From Tragulus kanchil (Eukaryota > Chordata > Mammalia > Artiodactyla > Tragulidae): a stretch of 64,000 nucleotides of DNA. Location: NCBI GenBank assembly GCA_022376925.1, contig JAIOJX010000032.1:118645979-118709978 (forward strand), in the 5' to 3' direction. Below are positions 35,617 to 47,942 of this stretch, piece after piece. The position numbers were made by a program, and so were the translations under genes. Within the stretch, counting starts at the first letter, position 1. Each line of letters starts with the position of its first letter. The notes beneath the pieces are model-generated. The model ran no database searches and was not told the origin of the DNA. It worked only from the letters and a program-made list of their open reading frames with translations.

Positions 35617-37829
35617 CTAATATTAAATATTCTTACGTTTTTGGACTAAATTTGGTTGGCTCTGAGTAAAATAAGTATATTTTGAGCACCTACTATGTCT
35701 AGGCACTGTGCTAGGTGCTGGCCTCTAAGAGCTTATGTGAAGACAGTTCTTAATTTGGAGCTCCTAAAATATTTGATGAAGGATCGCTTCAGTGAAGTGA
35801 GGGTTTGGCATTGAAGGACATCACACCAAAATGTCAGCATATTTGTAAGAATCCTACTGCATTATTCTAACCTTGTATATAATTCATAGAGTGTATAACT
35901 CACTAGAATGCACAACCAAATCAATTCATTTACAAAGTCTATGTTTTCAAGTGTGGGGCACTGTGGCAGGCAGCAGAAATATGAAAATGTAAACTGAAGG
36001 AACTTAAAATCTAAGAAACAGATACATTCATCTATCCATGAAGAAGTAAAAGTGATATAACAGATAGGAGCAGAAAGCCATAGAGAAAAAGAGGGCATTA
36101 TCTGGTCCTTTAGAGCCAAATCATAGCCATATGGGCTTCAATGAACTCTTTTTTTCATTTAACTTTAGATTTCCTGCATACTTGGCATATCATTGTTCTG
36201 CAAACTCAAAGAAGTTAGATCTGAGGTAAAGATGCTCCAGTGCCCTGGCTGAGGAAGGGGTGGAATGAGCCAATAATATCTGGAAAGTCCAGAGGCAGTG
36301 CTGGGGGGATGACTTTGGGTGGGCCTGAGTTTTTGTGATGTGGCACTTTAAGGCTCCATACAATCCTCTTTATTTCTATTCAGTTTAGATTTTAGAATAT
36401 GAAATGCCCTTTGAATATCTAGAGTTCAGTATTTTAGAGCTCGGGGGGAAAAACCCACACGCACATAATGAGGTCCCAGAGACCAGATGATGCCCTCAAG
36501 ATGCCAGTGTGTCTAATCTCTAAACAAAGCAAAAGGCAGAAGTTTTGATTGCAGAAATACAGAATTTTCAGTTACAAAATGCTACACAGAAATGGGGCAA
36601 CAGAATTGCCCTACCATCAGCTCTCCTCTATACAGCCAGTGTCTATATATGTGAAAAATGTGTTAGTAAGCCTGACCTCACCATTACAGTCATTATATTC
36701 AAGCAGGACAAGGTGGGGGCTGTACCAAGTCTAATATTAAATATTCTTACGTTTTGGACTAAATTTGGTTGGCTCAAAAATTTTTTCCTATGTCTAGGCA
36801 CTGTGCTAGGTGCTGGCCTCTAAGAGCTTATGTGAAGACAGTTCTTAATTTGGAGCTCCTAAAATATTTGATGAAGGATCGCTTCAGTGAAGTGAGGGTT
36901 TGGCATTGAAGGACATCACACCAAAATGTCAGCATATTTGTAAGAATCCTACTGCATTATTCTAACCTTGTATATAATTCATAGAGTGTATAACTCACTA
37001 GAATGCACAACCAAATCAATTCATTTACAAAGTCTATGTTTTCAAGTGTGGGGCACTGTGGCAGGCAGCAGAAATATGAAAATGTAAACTGAAGGAACTT
37101 AAAATCTAAGAAACAGATACATTCATCTATCCATGAAGAAGTAAAAGTGATATAACAGATAGGAGCAGAAAGCCATAGAGAAAAAGAGGGCATTATCTGG
37201 TCCTTTAGAGCCAAATCATAGCCATATGGGCTTCAATGAACTCTTTTTTTCATTTAACTTTAGATTTCCTGCATACTTGGCATATCATTGTTCTGCAAAC
37301 TCAAAGAAGTTAGATCTGAGGTAAAGATGCTCCAGTGCCCTGGCTGAGGAAGGGGTGGAATGAGCCAATAATATCTGGAAAGTCCAGAGGCAGTGCTGGG
37401 GGCATGACTTTGGGTGGGCCTGAGTTTTTGTGATGTGGCACTTTAAGGCTCCATACAATCCTCTTTATTTCTATTCAGTTTAGATTTTAGAATATGAAAT
37501 GCCCTTTGAATATCTAGAGTTCAGTATTTTAGAGCTCGGGGGGAAAAACCCACACGCACATAATGAGGTCCCAGAGACCAGATGATGCCCTCAAGATGCC
37601 AGTGTGTCTAATCTCTAAACAAAGCAAAAGGCAGAAGTTTTGATTGCAGAAATACAGAATTTTCAGTTACAAAATGCTACACAGAAATGGGGCAACAGAA
37701 TTGCCCTACCATCAGCTCTCCTCTATACAGCCAGTGTCTATATATGTGAAAAATGTGTTAGTAAGCCTGACCTCACCATTACAGTCATTATATTCAAGCA
37801 GGACAAGGTGGGGGCTGTACCAAGTCTAA
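35617..37829. repeat. Duplication K: 35617-36730 and 36731-37829
   Basis: About 1.1 kb copies joined at shared ctaa(tatt). Near its start copy 2 has lost ~30 bases and gained an A/T run (36776-36789). Confidence 0.93.
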
Positions 37830-38156
37830 AGGGTTTCATTCATTTGCAAGGGATGAACCTTAGTACACAGGCTCACACAGTTGGGTAAAAGGGATGAAAC
37901 TCAAACCCAGCCCAAATTTAACTTGGAAAAAAATTATGACCCAGACAGCTATTTACCCCAAGGGGTTCTGAACCCTGAATAAAGAGGAATAACTGTAGGC
38001 CACTGGCCCTGCTGTCGGTTGCTCTGGTTTAAGGCCACATGTATCTAGGTCATGCACAACACAGGGACAAGGAAAGATTTAGTAAGGGTAAGGTGAGCCT
38101 TGGCCCAACATGCTGGCAGAAACCACGCAGAGGCCAGCGGGAGTGGGTAGGGCTGT

Positions 38157-38293
38157 TTAATGTCTTCGTTGCCGTGGCTTAAGACATGCTGCCTTGCCCC
38201 ACAGAACATCTGGAAAGAAGATGTAGGAGAGCGACCACATCAGGCAGTAAAAAACAGTTAGCGAGAATGGAGACAGAAACAGCAGGATGACCC
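38157..38293 (-). CDS. TMEM269: TMEM269 last coding exon (C-terminal 44 residues and stop), copy 1
   Basis: The acceptor CTTCCAG lies at 38300-38294. The frame continues in phase from the previous exon: VILLFLSPFSLTVFYCLMW, a final membrane segment, then a basic tail ending KPRQRRH and TAA (38157-38159). The short Lys/Arg-rich tail after the last helix suggests a cytosolic C-terminus. The 3' untranslated region runs to lower coordinates; I could not pin its polyadenylation site. Confidence 0.8.
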
Positions 38294-38473
38294 CTGGAAG
38301 GAGAAAAAGGGCAAACGATCAATTTTTATGAAGCGCTCTTCCATGTATTTTCCACTGTATAAGCCTAATTCCCATCTTTCCAGCCTTCATTTTTACTCAC
38401 AAAGCCTAAGACACTAAAACCATTGACATATGAGTCTTGCCTTTATAAAGTTTGTCTCTATGTAACTAGATAA

Positions 38474-38668
38474 TGGGGCTTCCCTGGTGACTCAGACGGT
38501 AGAGAATTCGCCTACAGTGAGGGAGACCTGCATTCGATCCCTGGAGACAGGAAAGGCTACCCACTCCAGTGTTCTTGCCTGGAGAATCCCATGGACAGAG
38601 GAGCCTGGTGGGCCACAGACCCATCGGGGGGTTGTAAAGAGTTGGACATGACTGAGCGACTAACCTCT
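38474..38668 (+). mobile_element. Bov-tA SINE, plus strand, repeated at 39559-39753
   Basis: gggcttccctggtgactcagac, gaatcccatggacagagg, gttggacatgactgagcgac. It lies just upstream, in transcript sense, of the TMEM269 last exon. Doubled by duplication L. Confidence 0.85.
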
Positions 38669-39241
38669 TCACTTGAAGGATAAGAAGCAGTTACAGAAAT
38701 GTATTAGAACTTCAGAATACTGCATCTAGAGAACAGTCATTGATTTGTCGAGGCAATGAGACAATGTTTGAAGCCAGACTTGTTCTGGAAAATGGTCTCA
38801 GTAGCCATAGGGCAGTTCCTCAGATGTCCAGAGCTCTGTGGGGAGAAGGGCCTGACCTCACCATTACCGTCATTATATTCAAGCAGGACAAGGTGGGGGC
38901 TGTACCAAGTCTAAAGGGTTTCATTCATTTGCAAGGGATGAACCTTAGTACACAGGCTCACACAGTTGGGTAAAAGGGATGAAACTCAAACCCAGCCCAA
39001 ATTTAACTTGGAAAAAAATTATGACCCAGACAGCTATTTACCCCAAGGGGTTCTGAACCCTGAATAAAGAGGAATAACTGTAGGCCACTGGCCCTGCTGT
39101 CGGTTGCTCTGGTTTAAGGCCACATGTATCTAGGTCATGCACAACACAGGGACAAGGAAAGATTTAGTAAGGGTAAGGTGAGCCTTGGCCCAACATGCTG
39201 GCAGAAACCACGCAGAGGCCAGCGGGAGTGGGTAGGGCTGT

Positions 39242-39378
39242 TTAATGTCTTCGTTGCCGTGGCTTAAGACATGCTGCCTTGCCCCACAGAACATCTGGAA
39301 AGAAGATGTAGGAGAGCGACCACATCAGGCAGTAAAAAGCAGTTAGCGAGAATGGAGACAGAAACAGCAGGATGACCC
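39242..39378 (-). CDS. TMEM269: TMEM269 last coding exon, duplicate copy with one substitution
   Basis: Same 137 bases in the second unit of duplication L except one base: minus-strand ACT GTT TTT in copy 1 reads ACT GCT TTT here, changing the Val of LTVFY to Ala. It is the only coding difference I found between exon copies and is a substitution, not a homopolymer change, so it may be an allele or a base-call error. Confidence 0.75.
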
Positions 39379-40399
39379 CTGGAAGGAGAAAAAGGGCAAA
39401 CGATCAATTTTTATGAAGCGCTCTTCCATGTATTTTCCACTGTATAAGCCTAATTCCCATCTTTCCAGCCTTCATTTTTACTCACAAAGCCTAAGACACT
39501 AAAACCATTGACATATGAGTCTTGCCTTTATAAAGTTTGTCTCTATGTAACTAGATAATGGGGCTTCCCTGGTGACTCAGACGGTAGAGAATTCGCCTAC
39601 AGTGAGGGAGACCTGCATTCGATCCCTGGAGACAGGAAAGGCTACCCACTCCAGTGTTCTTGCCTGGAGAATCCCATGGACAGAGGAGCCTGGTGGGCCA
39701 CAGACCCATCGGGGGGTTGTAAAGAGTTGGACATGACTGAGCGACTAACCTCTTCACTTGAAGGATAAGAAGCAGTTACAGAAATGTATTAGAACTTCAG
39801 AATACTGCATCTAGAGAACAGTCATTGATTTGTCGAGGCAATGAGACAATGTTTGAAGCCAGACTTGTTCTGGAAAATGGTCTCAGTAGCCATAGGGCAG
39901 TTCCTCAGATGTCCAGAGCTCTGTGGGGAGAAGGGACCTTGGTCTAAAAAGGTGGCTGATTGCACTCTGAATAAGAGGAAATCTACAGCTGGCATTTTGA
40001 AATCTATCCAGCAGGACTCCAGTATCAACTGGTGTCAAGTTTGTGAGGTGCAGTTTCCCCATTTATTCACACAACACCGACAGTCCAAGGAAGGCTAAGG
40101 TCAAGTGTACACTGTATTTTGAGAAGAGGGCATCAGTGATGTCTACAGGGGCAAAGAACACTGTGGAAGCGCTGCTGTGACGAGATAAGAGGAAGGCGGG
40201 TGAAGGGAAGAAGGGGGCTAAGAAACTTCCATTCACAGGATACATGTGTGCCAGAGGGTCTAGATACATTCCCTCATCGAATCTCAAGAATCCTGCAAAG
40301 GTGGGGATTACTGGCTGCATCTCATAGATAAAAACTGCAGCAAGGTCAAATCCAGGCAAGTAATATGTTCTGGAGTTAGAACTTGAACTCAGGTCTGTT

Positions 40400-42630
40400 T
40401 CGCTCCAAACCTGGAGTCTTCTCCCTGCATCGTGTCTCTGCCAACCAGGACACAGGAGGAGCCCACGTCTAGAATTCAGACGGGGTTGTGAGGGCCGATA
40501 CTATAGAAGAAAGGGTATGAACCTAAAGGGGGGAGTCAGGACCCTTCAAACCACGTGGACCCACAAGAAGGGAATAAATGAAGAAACTGACAATAGATGT
40601 TGTCCTTTTTACGTGAGCACAATTCGAAAGAAGAACTGATGCTCCTTGAAGAAGACCTTACATCAGGGCAATCTTACGGAGATGTCTGCAGGGCCCCAGT
40701 GTGAGCAGGACCTCAGGGCCTAGCACCTTTTACTCAGGTGCTATAGCCCAGAACCTGCTTCCTCGATAGCCGTTCCCTAGCACTTCCAACAATCATGCCA
40801 CTTCTCTTCATCTCTACTGCCACTGTCTCCTCTCATCTGACAAAAAGCTGGTTTTCCTACTTCCATTCTGAATCTCCATTCTCTACAGGACCATCAAAGT
40901 GAACATTTAAAACTATGCTCAGAAATCGCTTCAGAGGCTTCTCGTTTGCCTACAGGATCCAATCCCCAATCCTGCCCCGCCTGGGTACTTTGCTGGCCCT
41001 CAGCCTGTGGCTAGCCCTCTCTCAGCAAGTCCAGCCACACTGCTGCTCTATTACGTCCAGCTGTTTCTTGCTTCAGAGCATTCTCAAGATCCAGTTTCTT
41101 TTCCTGAACCACCCCTCCTACCTCCCACTACTTGTCAAATCGTCTTGCAGTTTTCATGTGTTTTTTTTTTTTTTTAAGTATTTATTTGGATGTGTTGGGT
41201 CTTAGATGTGGCATGTGGGATCTTAGTTCTCCAACCAGGGATTGAACCTGTGTCCTCTGCATTGGAAGGCAGATTCTTAACCATAGGACCACCATGGAAG
41301 TCCCTTTCATGTGTTTTTAATTTTTCCAGTTTTATTGACACACAACTTGGTATTAGTCCAAGGTATAACAATAACTTTGATATTTATATAGATTGCACAT
41401 AATAACCATAATAAATTTAATTAATATCTATCACCTCCCATAGTCACAATTTTTTTTCTCATGATGAGAACTTTTAAGATTTGCTCTCTCCACAACTTCT
41501 ACAGCAGAATATGTTCGGTAACTGAACTCGTCGCTCCAAACCTGGAGTCTTCTCCCTGCATCGTGTCTCTGCCAACCAGGACACAGGAGGAGCCCACGCC
41601 TAGAATTCAGACGGGGTTGTGAGGGCCGATACTATAGAAGAAAGGGTATGAACCTAAAGGGGGGAGTCAGGACCCTTCAAACCACGTGGACCCACAAGAA
41701 GGGAATAAATGAAGAAACTGACAATAGATGTTGTCCTTTTTACGTGAGCACAATTCGAAAGAAGAACTGATGCTCCTTGAAGAAGACCTTACATCAGGGC
41801 AATCTTACGGAGATGTCTGCAGGGCCCCAGTGTGAGCAGGACCTCAGGGCCTAGCACCTTTTACTCAGGTGCTATAGCCCAGAACCTGCTTCCTCGATAG
41901 CCGTTCCCTAGCACTTCCAACAATCATGCCACTTCTCTTCATCTCTACTGCCACTGTCTCCTCTCATCTGACAAAAAGCTGGTTTTCCTACTTCCATTCT
42001 GAATCTCCATTCTCTACAGGACCATCAAAGTGAACATTTAAAACTATGCTCAGAAATCGCTTCAGAGGCTTCTCGTTTGCCTACAGGATCCAATCCCCAA
42101 TCCTGCCCCGCCTGGGTACTTTGCTGGCCCTCAGCCTGTGGCTAGCCCTCTCAGCAAGTCCAGCCACACTGCTGCTCTATTACGTCCAGCTGTTTCTTGC
42201 TTCAGAGCATTCTCAAGATCCAGTTTCTTTTCCTGAACCACCCCTCCTACCTCCCACTACTTGTCAAATCGTCTTGCAGTTTTCATGTGTTTTTTTTTTT
42301 TTTTAAGTATTTATTTGGATGTGTTGGGTCTTAGATGTGGCATGTGGGATCTTAGTTCTCCAACCAGGGATTGAACCTGTGTCCTCTGCATTGGAAGGCA
42401 GATTCTTAACCATAGGACCACCATGGAAGTCCCTTTCATGTGTTTTTAATTTTTTTCCAGTTTTATTGACACACAACTTGGTATTAGTCCAAGGTATAAC
42501 AATAACTTTGATATTTATATAGATTGCACATAATAACCATAATAAATTTAATTAATATCTATCACCTCCCATAGTCACAATTTTTTTTCTCATGATGAGA
42601 ACTTTTAAGATTTGCTCTCTCCACAACTTC
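40400..42630. repeat. Duplication M: 40400-41499 and 41531-42630
   Basis: About 1.10 kb copies with 31 filler bases (41500-41530). Differences: cacgtctag/cacgcctag, and ctctctcagc/ctctcagc. Confidence 0.95.
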
Positions 42631-42871
42631 CAAATAGACAATACAGCATTATTAACAACAGCCACCATGTTATACATTGCATGCCCAGAACTTACTTGTA
42701 ACTGGAGTTTGTACCTTTTCACCAGTTCCACCCAGGTTTTATTTAAATGTCACCTCCTTAAGGAGGTGATTTTTCCTGCCCTTTAGGCATCCCTGACTAA
42801 ATGAGGTCGCCCTCTGATGCCCTCTGAGAGCACATTGTAGTTTCACAACACATTAAAACTATATATTTTCA

Positions 42872-43460
42872 GGGCTTCCCTTGTGGTCCAGTGGATAAAG
42901 AGTTCGCCTTGCAATGCAAGGGGTGCCGGTGCCGGTTCCATCCCTGTCCTGGGAAGATTCCACGTGCTGCAGAGCGGCTGGACTCGTGTGTCCAATCACG
43001 AGCCAGCACTCTGGAGCACATGTGCCCAGAGCCGGTGCTCTGCAACAAGAGAGGCCACTGCAATGGGAGGCCCACACAGGCCAAAGAATAAAGATGGATA
43101 AATATAAATAAAAAACCAATAGAAGGGCTTCCCCTGGTGGTACAGTGGGTAAAGACACCGCCTTGCAGTGCAAGGGGTGCCCGTTCAATCCCTGGCCTGG
43201 GAAGATCCCACATGCCGCAGAGTGGCTGGACTGATGTGTCCAATTACCGAGCCGGAGATCTGGCGCGCATGTGCCCAGAGCCGATGCTCTGCGACAACAG
43301 AGGCCACCGCGATGGGAGGCCCACAGGAGCCAAAAGAACAAAGACGGATGAAAATGGAGAAATGAAAGACCAACAGAAGTGGCCCGCCCATCCCCCTCCC
43401 TCCCCAGCCCACCCTCCAAAAGATAAATAAATAAATAAAATTAAAAAAAAAAACAATAGA
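42872..43460 (+). mobile_element. Two CHR-headed SINEs, one inserted in the other; partly repeated at 44352-44640
   Basis: The outer SINE starts at 42872 and is interrupted after aaccaatagaag (43125) by a full second copy (43126-43450). The outer tail resumes after aacaatagaag. Both are plus strand. Duplication N repeats the inner copy from its 'ggtgcccgttc' onward. Confidence 0.78.
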
Positions 43461-43486
43461 AGAGGCCCCCAAAAAAGTACTTCAAA

Positions 43487-43517
<31 letters not shown>

Positions 43518-43629
43518 TTTTAGGTATTTCTGCCACAAAATACTTGTTTGGTGTCCGTCTCCCCTACTTGAAGGAAGCATTTGTCCAGTTTACCAATTTG
43601 ATTCTGGCATATGGTAGATATTCCCAAAG

Positions 43630-43870
43630 TGCCTATTGAACTTGATAACATCCAACAAATATTTATTTGAGCATCTACTATGTGCTTGGCACAATCCTAG
43701 GTACTAGGGCTGAGAGCACAAATAAAGAGTCCTCTACTGGGAAGCGTCAGGTTTAGTGTGTATAGACAACAAACAAGTAAACACATGTCAGGTGATGATA
43801 TAATATATGCTACTGAGAAAGTAAAGCAGGGTGAGGGGGGGAATGTGGGGTGAGGAACAGGGGGGCAATG
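43630..43870 (+). repeat. Ancient L2-like LINE fragment, repeated at about 44800-45045
   Basis: Characteristic words tttgagcatctactatgtgc, tggcacaatcctaggtac, caaacaagtaaacacatgtcagg. It lies in the intron after TMEM269 exon 43924-44124. Confidence 0.55.
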
Positions 43871-43923
43871 AGCAGCAGTAATAATAACCACTAGTGACGT
43901 GAGGAGCAGTATTTTTCACTCAC

Positions 43924-44124
43924 CTCCCAGATAGACCATTTTTTTCCAGTTCTGAGACTCCAGGATTTCGTCATGTGGGTAGTAGCTCTGGTCCATCATG
44001 AACAGAATCATGAGTGAGGCCATACAAGAGAGAATGAACGTGCTGCCTTTGGTCAGGAGGGAGGTGGAGGCCAGGACACAGGAAGCATAGGGGCAGGGTA
44101 GACCCTTGTACATGAAGGGAATGC
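43924..44124 (-). CDS. TMEM269: TMEM269 exon (residues 112-179), copy 1
   Basis: The acceptor CTGCAG lies just above 44124 and the donor G|GTGAGT is at 43924/43923. Its 201 bases encode IPFMYKGLPCPYASCVL, a membrane helix, a helix around FILSCMASLMILFMM and a soluble loop with DQSYYPHDEILESQNWKK. Y-K-G-L-P-C-P-Y-A matches the conserved 'F-x-G-L-P-x-P-x-A' element that follows the catalytic helices in PssA-like phosphatidyltransferases, which strongly supports family membership. Confidence 0.82.
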
Positions 44125-44659
44125 CTGCAGGAGCGAAAAGATGGGCTTAGCTGCTTCCCACTGCTCTAAAGCATCCACAGGAGGAAGCCTTTCTCTGTGG
44201 GTCTTCCTGCCCCACATTCCAAACCCCTTACTCCCAGGGCAGTGGCCAGCTGTAAAGCACTTAGTTATTCAGAGGTGATGTGTGGGCTTTGTCCTGGATT
44301 CCCATGGTAAAGCAGACAGCTAGGACCAGGCCTTCGCCTGACCTCTAGCAAGGTGCCCGTTCAATCCTGGCCTGGGAAGATCCCACATGGCAGAGTGGCT
44401 GGACTGATGTGTCCAATTACCGAGCCGGAGATCTGGCGCGCATGTGCCCAGAGCCGATGCTCTGCGACAACAGAGGCCACCGCGATGGGAGGCCCACAGG
44501 AGCCAAAAGAACAAAGACGGATGAAAATGGAGAAATGAAAGACCAACAGAAGTGGCCCACCTGCTCCCCTCCCTCCCCAGCCCACCCTCCAAAAGATAAA
44601 TAAATAAATAAAATTAAAAAAAAAAACAATAGAAGAGGCCCCCAAAAAAGTACTTCAAA

Positions 44660-44690
<31 letters not shown>

Positions 44691-45096
44691 TTTTAGGTAT
44701 TTCTGCCACAAAATACTTGTTTGGTGTCCGTCTCCCCTACTTGAAGGAAGCATTTGTCCAGTTTACCAATTTGATTCTGGCATATGGTAGATATTCCCAA
44801 AGTGCCTATTGAACTTGATAACATCCAACAAATATTTATTTGAGCATCTACTATGTGCTTGGCACAATCCTAGGTACTAGGGCTGAGAGCACAAATAAAG
44901 AGTCCTCTACTGGGAAGCGTCAGGTTTAGTGTGTATAGACAACAAACAAGTAAACACATGTCAGGTGATGATATAATATATGCTACTGAGAAAGTAAAGC
45001 AGGGTGAGGGGGGGAATGTGGGGTGAGGAACAGGGGGGCAATGAGCAGCAGTAATAATAACCACTAGTGACGTGAGGAGCAGTATTTTTCACTCAC

Positions 45097-45297
45097 CTCC
45101 CAGATAGACCATTTTTTTCCAGTTCTGAGACTCCAGGATTTCGTCATGTGGGTAGTAGCTCTGGTCCATCATGAACAGAATCATGAGTGAGGCCATACAA
45201 GAGAGAATGAACGTGCTGCCTTTGGTCAGGAGGGAGGTGGAGGCCAGGACACAGGAAGCATAGGGGCAGGGTAGACCCTTGTACATGAAGGGAATGC
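45097..45297 (-). CDS. TMEM269: TMEM269 exon (residues 112-179), duplicate copy
   Basis: Identical 201 bases and donor, in the second unit of duplication N. The acceptor tract differs slightly (CGTTCCCTGCAG here, CGCTCCTGCAG in copy 1). Confidence 0.78.
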
Positions 45298-45940
45298 CTG
45301 CAGGGAACGAAAAGATGGGCTTAGCTGCTTCCCACTGCTCTAAAGCATCCACAGGAGGAAGCCTTTCTCTCTGTGGGTCTTCCCTGCCCCACATTCCAAA
45401 CCCCCTTACTCCCAGGGCAGTGGCCAGCTGTAAAGCACTTAGTTATTCAGAGGTGATGTGTGGGCTTTGTCCTGGATTCCCATGGTAAAGCAGACAGCTA
45501 GGACCAGGCCTTCGCCCTGACCTCTAGCAAGTCTCTGTAGAACAGTCCGTTGAGATCTTTCTGTCTACATGTACAATCCCTTGTGTTGTGACCTTAGAAA
45601 GGGCAATTACCCTCACTGGAGTTCAGTTCCCTCATCTGTTTTGGGGAAACTGGAGGATGCCCTCTAGTTCTAGTGTCTGTGAAACCAGGTACTTCATCCA
45701 AAGGTCACACAACAAGAAAAAGGCACAGTTGGTCCAAGAACTGAGAGTCCCCACCTCCTAGACCAGAGCTCGGCCAAGGCACTCTGCAGCCTCCAGTGGG
45801 CCTGGAGCAGGGGAGGAAGGAAGAGGGTTTCCATAGAAGAAAGGAGAGGAGTCAACTACTGCACCCCAGGCTTCTAACATCAAACAGCTTCTCCCCTCCA
45901 CGATTCCCTACCCTCAACCATAAGGCTGGCTTCCACTCAC

Positions 45941-46084
45941 CAGCTGAATAAAAACAAAGGCGGAATGAAATGACTAACACATAGATGATGGCCAGGAACC
46001 CGTTCAGAGGCCCATCAATGCCGAGAAGTAGGGCTGAGGCCAGGCCACAGGTGGTGAAGACAGCAAAGTCATTCAGCTCGATTC
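45941..46084 (-). CDS. TMEM269: TMEM269 exon (residues 64-112), copy 1
   Basis: The acceptor is GAGCAG at 46090-46085 and the donor G|GTGAGT at 45941/45940. Its 144 bases begin with the last two bases of the Gly64 codon and encode GIELNDFAVFTTCGLASALLL, then a second hydrophobic segment around LNGFLAIIYVLVISF. GIELNDFAVF aligns with the family's G-x-x-x-D-x-x-x-D segment (as in GVELDSLADVVSFG of PssA proteins), but both Asp positions are changed, to Asn68 and Val72. The exon ends with one base of a Gly codon, matching the next exon. Confidence 0.82.
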
Positions 46085-47066
46085 CTGCTCCGGAAGGCCA
46101 AGGTTAGAACAATGTACATGTTTTGTGTCTTAGTCCCATCTGGTGGGAGAGCAGGATTCTGCTCATCAGGCCCCTGAGGGGCTAGAGGGCAACAGCTGCT
46201 CCTGGGGTGGTCTGCCGATTAAAGACTAGGGGCTCCTTCTGGCCCTGCCACAAGCTGACCATGTGGCCTTAGACAAGTCTTTCCTTGCCTAGGTCTTCAT
46301 TTTCCTGTCCTTGACCATGCAAGGGTTGGACCACAAGTGGAAATAAATTGATAAGGTACAGAGCCCTTTTTCAAGCAAAATCTTACATGGAAATATTTTA
46401 TCATATTTGAAGTGAGCTGCTCAATGCCTGCGGGCGAAAAGATGGGCTTAGCTGCTTCCCACTGCTCTAAAGCATCCACAGGAGGAAGCCTTCTCTCTGT
46501 GGGTCTTCCCTGCCCCACATTCCAAACCCCCTTACTCCCAGGGCAGTGGCCAGCTGTAAAGCACTTAGTTATTCAGAGGTGATGTGTGGGCTTTGTCCTG
46601 GATTCCCATGGTAAAGCAGACAGCTAGGACCAGGCCTTCGCCCTGACCTCTAGCAAGTCTCTGTAGAACAGTCCGTTGAGATCTTTCTGTCTACATGTAC
46701 AATCCCTTGTGTTGTGACCTTAGAAAGGGCAATTACCCTCACTGGAGTTCAGTTCCCTCATCTGTTTTGGGGAAACTGGAGGATGCCCTCTAGTTCTAGT
46801 GTCTGTGAAACCAGGTACTTCATCCAAAGGTCACACAACAAGAAAAAGGCACAGTTGGTCCAAGAACTGAGAGTCCCCACCTCCTAGACCAGAGCTCGGC
46901 CAAGGCACTCTGCAGCCTCCAGTGGGCCTGGAGCAGGGGAGGAAGGAAGAGGGTTTCCATAGAAGAAAGGAGAGGAGTCAACTACTGCACCCCAGGCTTC
47001 TAACATCAAACAGCTTCTCCCCTCCACGATTCCCTACCCTCAACCATAAGGCTGGCTTCCACTCAC

Positions 47067-47210
47067 CAGCTGAATAAAAACAAAGGCGGAATGAAATGAC
47101 TAACACATAGATGATGGCCAGGAACCCGTTCAGAGGCCCATCAATGCCGAGAAGTAGGGCTGAGGCCAGGCCACAGGTGGTGAAGACAGCAAAGTCATTC
47201 AGCTCGATTC
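47067..47210 (-). CDS. TMEM269: TMEM269 exon (residues 64-112), duplicate copy
   Basis: Same 144 bases and splice sites as 45941-46084, in the second unit of duplication O. Its first three bases and the acceptor recur once more at 48350-48358 at the edge of duplication P. Confidence 0.78.
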
Positions 47211-47844
47211 CTGCTCCGGAAGGCCAAGGTTAGAACAATGTACATGTTTTGTGTCTTAGTCCCATCTGGTGGGAGAGCAGGATTCTGCTCATCAGGCCCC
47301 TGAGGGGCTAGAGGGCAACAGCTGCTCCTGGGGTGGTCTGCCGATTAAAGACTAGGGGCTCCTTCTGGCCCTGCCACAAGCTGACCATGTGGCCTTAGAC
47401 AAGTCTTTCCTTGCCTAGGTCTTCATTTTCCTGTCCTTGACCATGCAAGGGTTGGACCACAAGTGGAAATAAATTGATAAGGTACAGAGCCCTTTTTTCA
47501 AGCAAAATCTTACATGGAAATATTTTATCATATTTGAAGTGAGCTGCTCAACTTGGGGTAATTTTGCATTTCCCCACCCCTCATTACCACAACCACCACT
47601 CCTACTTTTAGGGAGTGAGGGAGACAGGGCAGATAAGCCAACTGAAGGCCAGGACAGGGACAGCCAGAGATTCACAAGTGACCCAGCAGAGGCTGCGAGG
47701 CTCCCCAACTCCTGCTGGAGGGCTGCTTCCGCTAACGCTCAGAGAGACTGAACAGGAGTGGGGACTGCTGGATGTTCCAGGATGGAGGAGTGACCTGAGT
47801 GAGTGCTCGTGAGGTCAGAGCTTAGGGCCTGAGGCTGAACTCAC

Positions 47845-47942
47845 CCGATCTGGAGCAGATGTTCACATGTTTGGTCACTGCCCCAACAGCCATGTCTAAT
47901 AGAAAGCTGGCCAGAAGCATCCAGGAGGCACAGGAGGGTTTC
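47845..47942 (-). CDS. TMEM269: TMEM269 exon (residues 31-64), catalytic-motif exon, copy 1
   Basis: The acceptor is TTTTAG at 47948-47943 and the donor G|GTGAGT at 47845/47844. Its 98 bases complete the Lys31 codon, then give KPSCASWMLLASFLLDM and onwards to CSRS plus the first base of Gly64. It covers the second membrane helix and the region where the family carries D-x-x-D-G-x-x-A-R. Here that reads Asp47-Met-Ala-Val50-Gly51-Ala-Val-Thr54-Lys55, so the first Asp and the Gly are kept but the second Asp, the Ala and the Arg are replaced. Confidence 0.8.

Larger units (their letters stand above)
31474..38156. other. Intergenic region between SVBP and TMEM269
   Basis: SINE (31630-31812, 32828-32985 and its copy 33929-34095), L1 and BovB fragments, plus an old LINE-like motif (cacctactatgtctaggcactgtgc, about 35687-35720). 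No coding exon recognised; part near 37-38 kb may be TMEM269 3' untranslated region. Confidence 0.55.
37766..39935. repeat. Duplication L: 37766-38850 and 38851-39935
   Basis: 1085-base copies. Substitutions include attacagtc/attaccgtc and the Val-to-Ala change in the TMEM269 last exon. Confidence 0.95.
43171..45531. repeat. Duplication N: about 43171-44352 and 44353-45531
   Basis: The longest unit, about 1.18 kb. It doubles a TMEM269 exon and a (TA)n run (about 43488-43509, again near 44660-44681). Copy 1 is degraded near its right end and copy 2 near its left. Confidence 0.95.
45293..47551. repeat. Duplication O: 45293-46422 and 46423-47551
   Basis: About 1.13 kb copies joined at shared aatgcctg/ctcaa. 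It overlaps N by about 239 bases and P by about 344, giving triple copies there. Confidence 0.95.
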
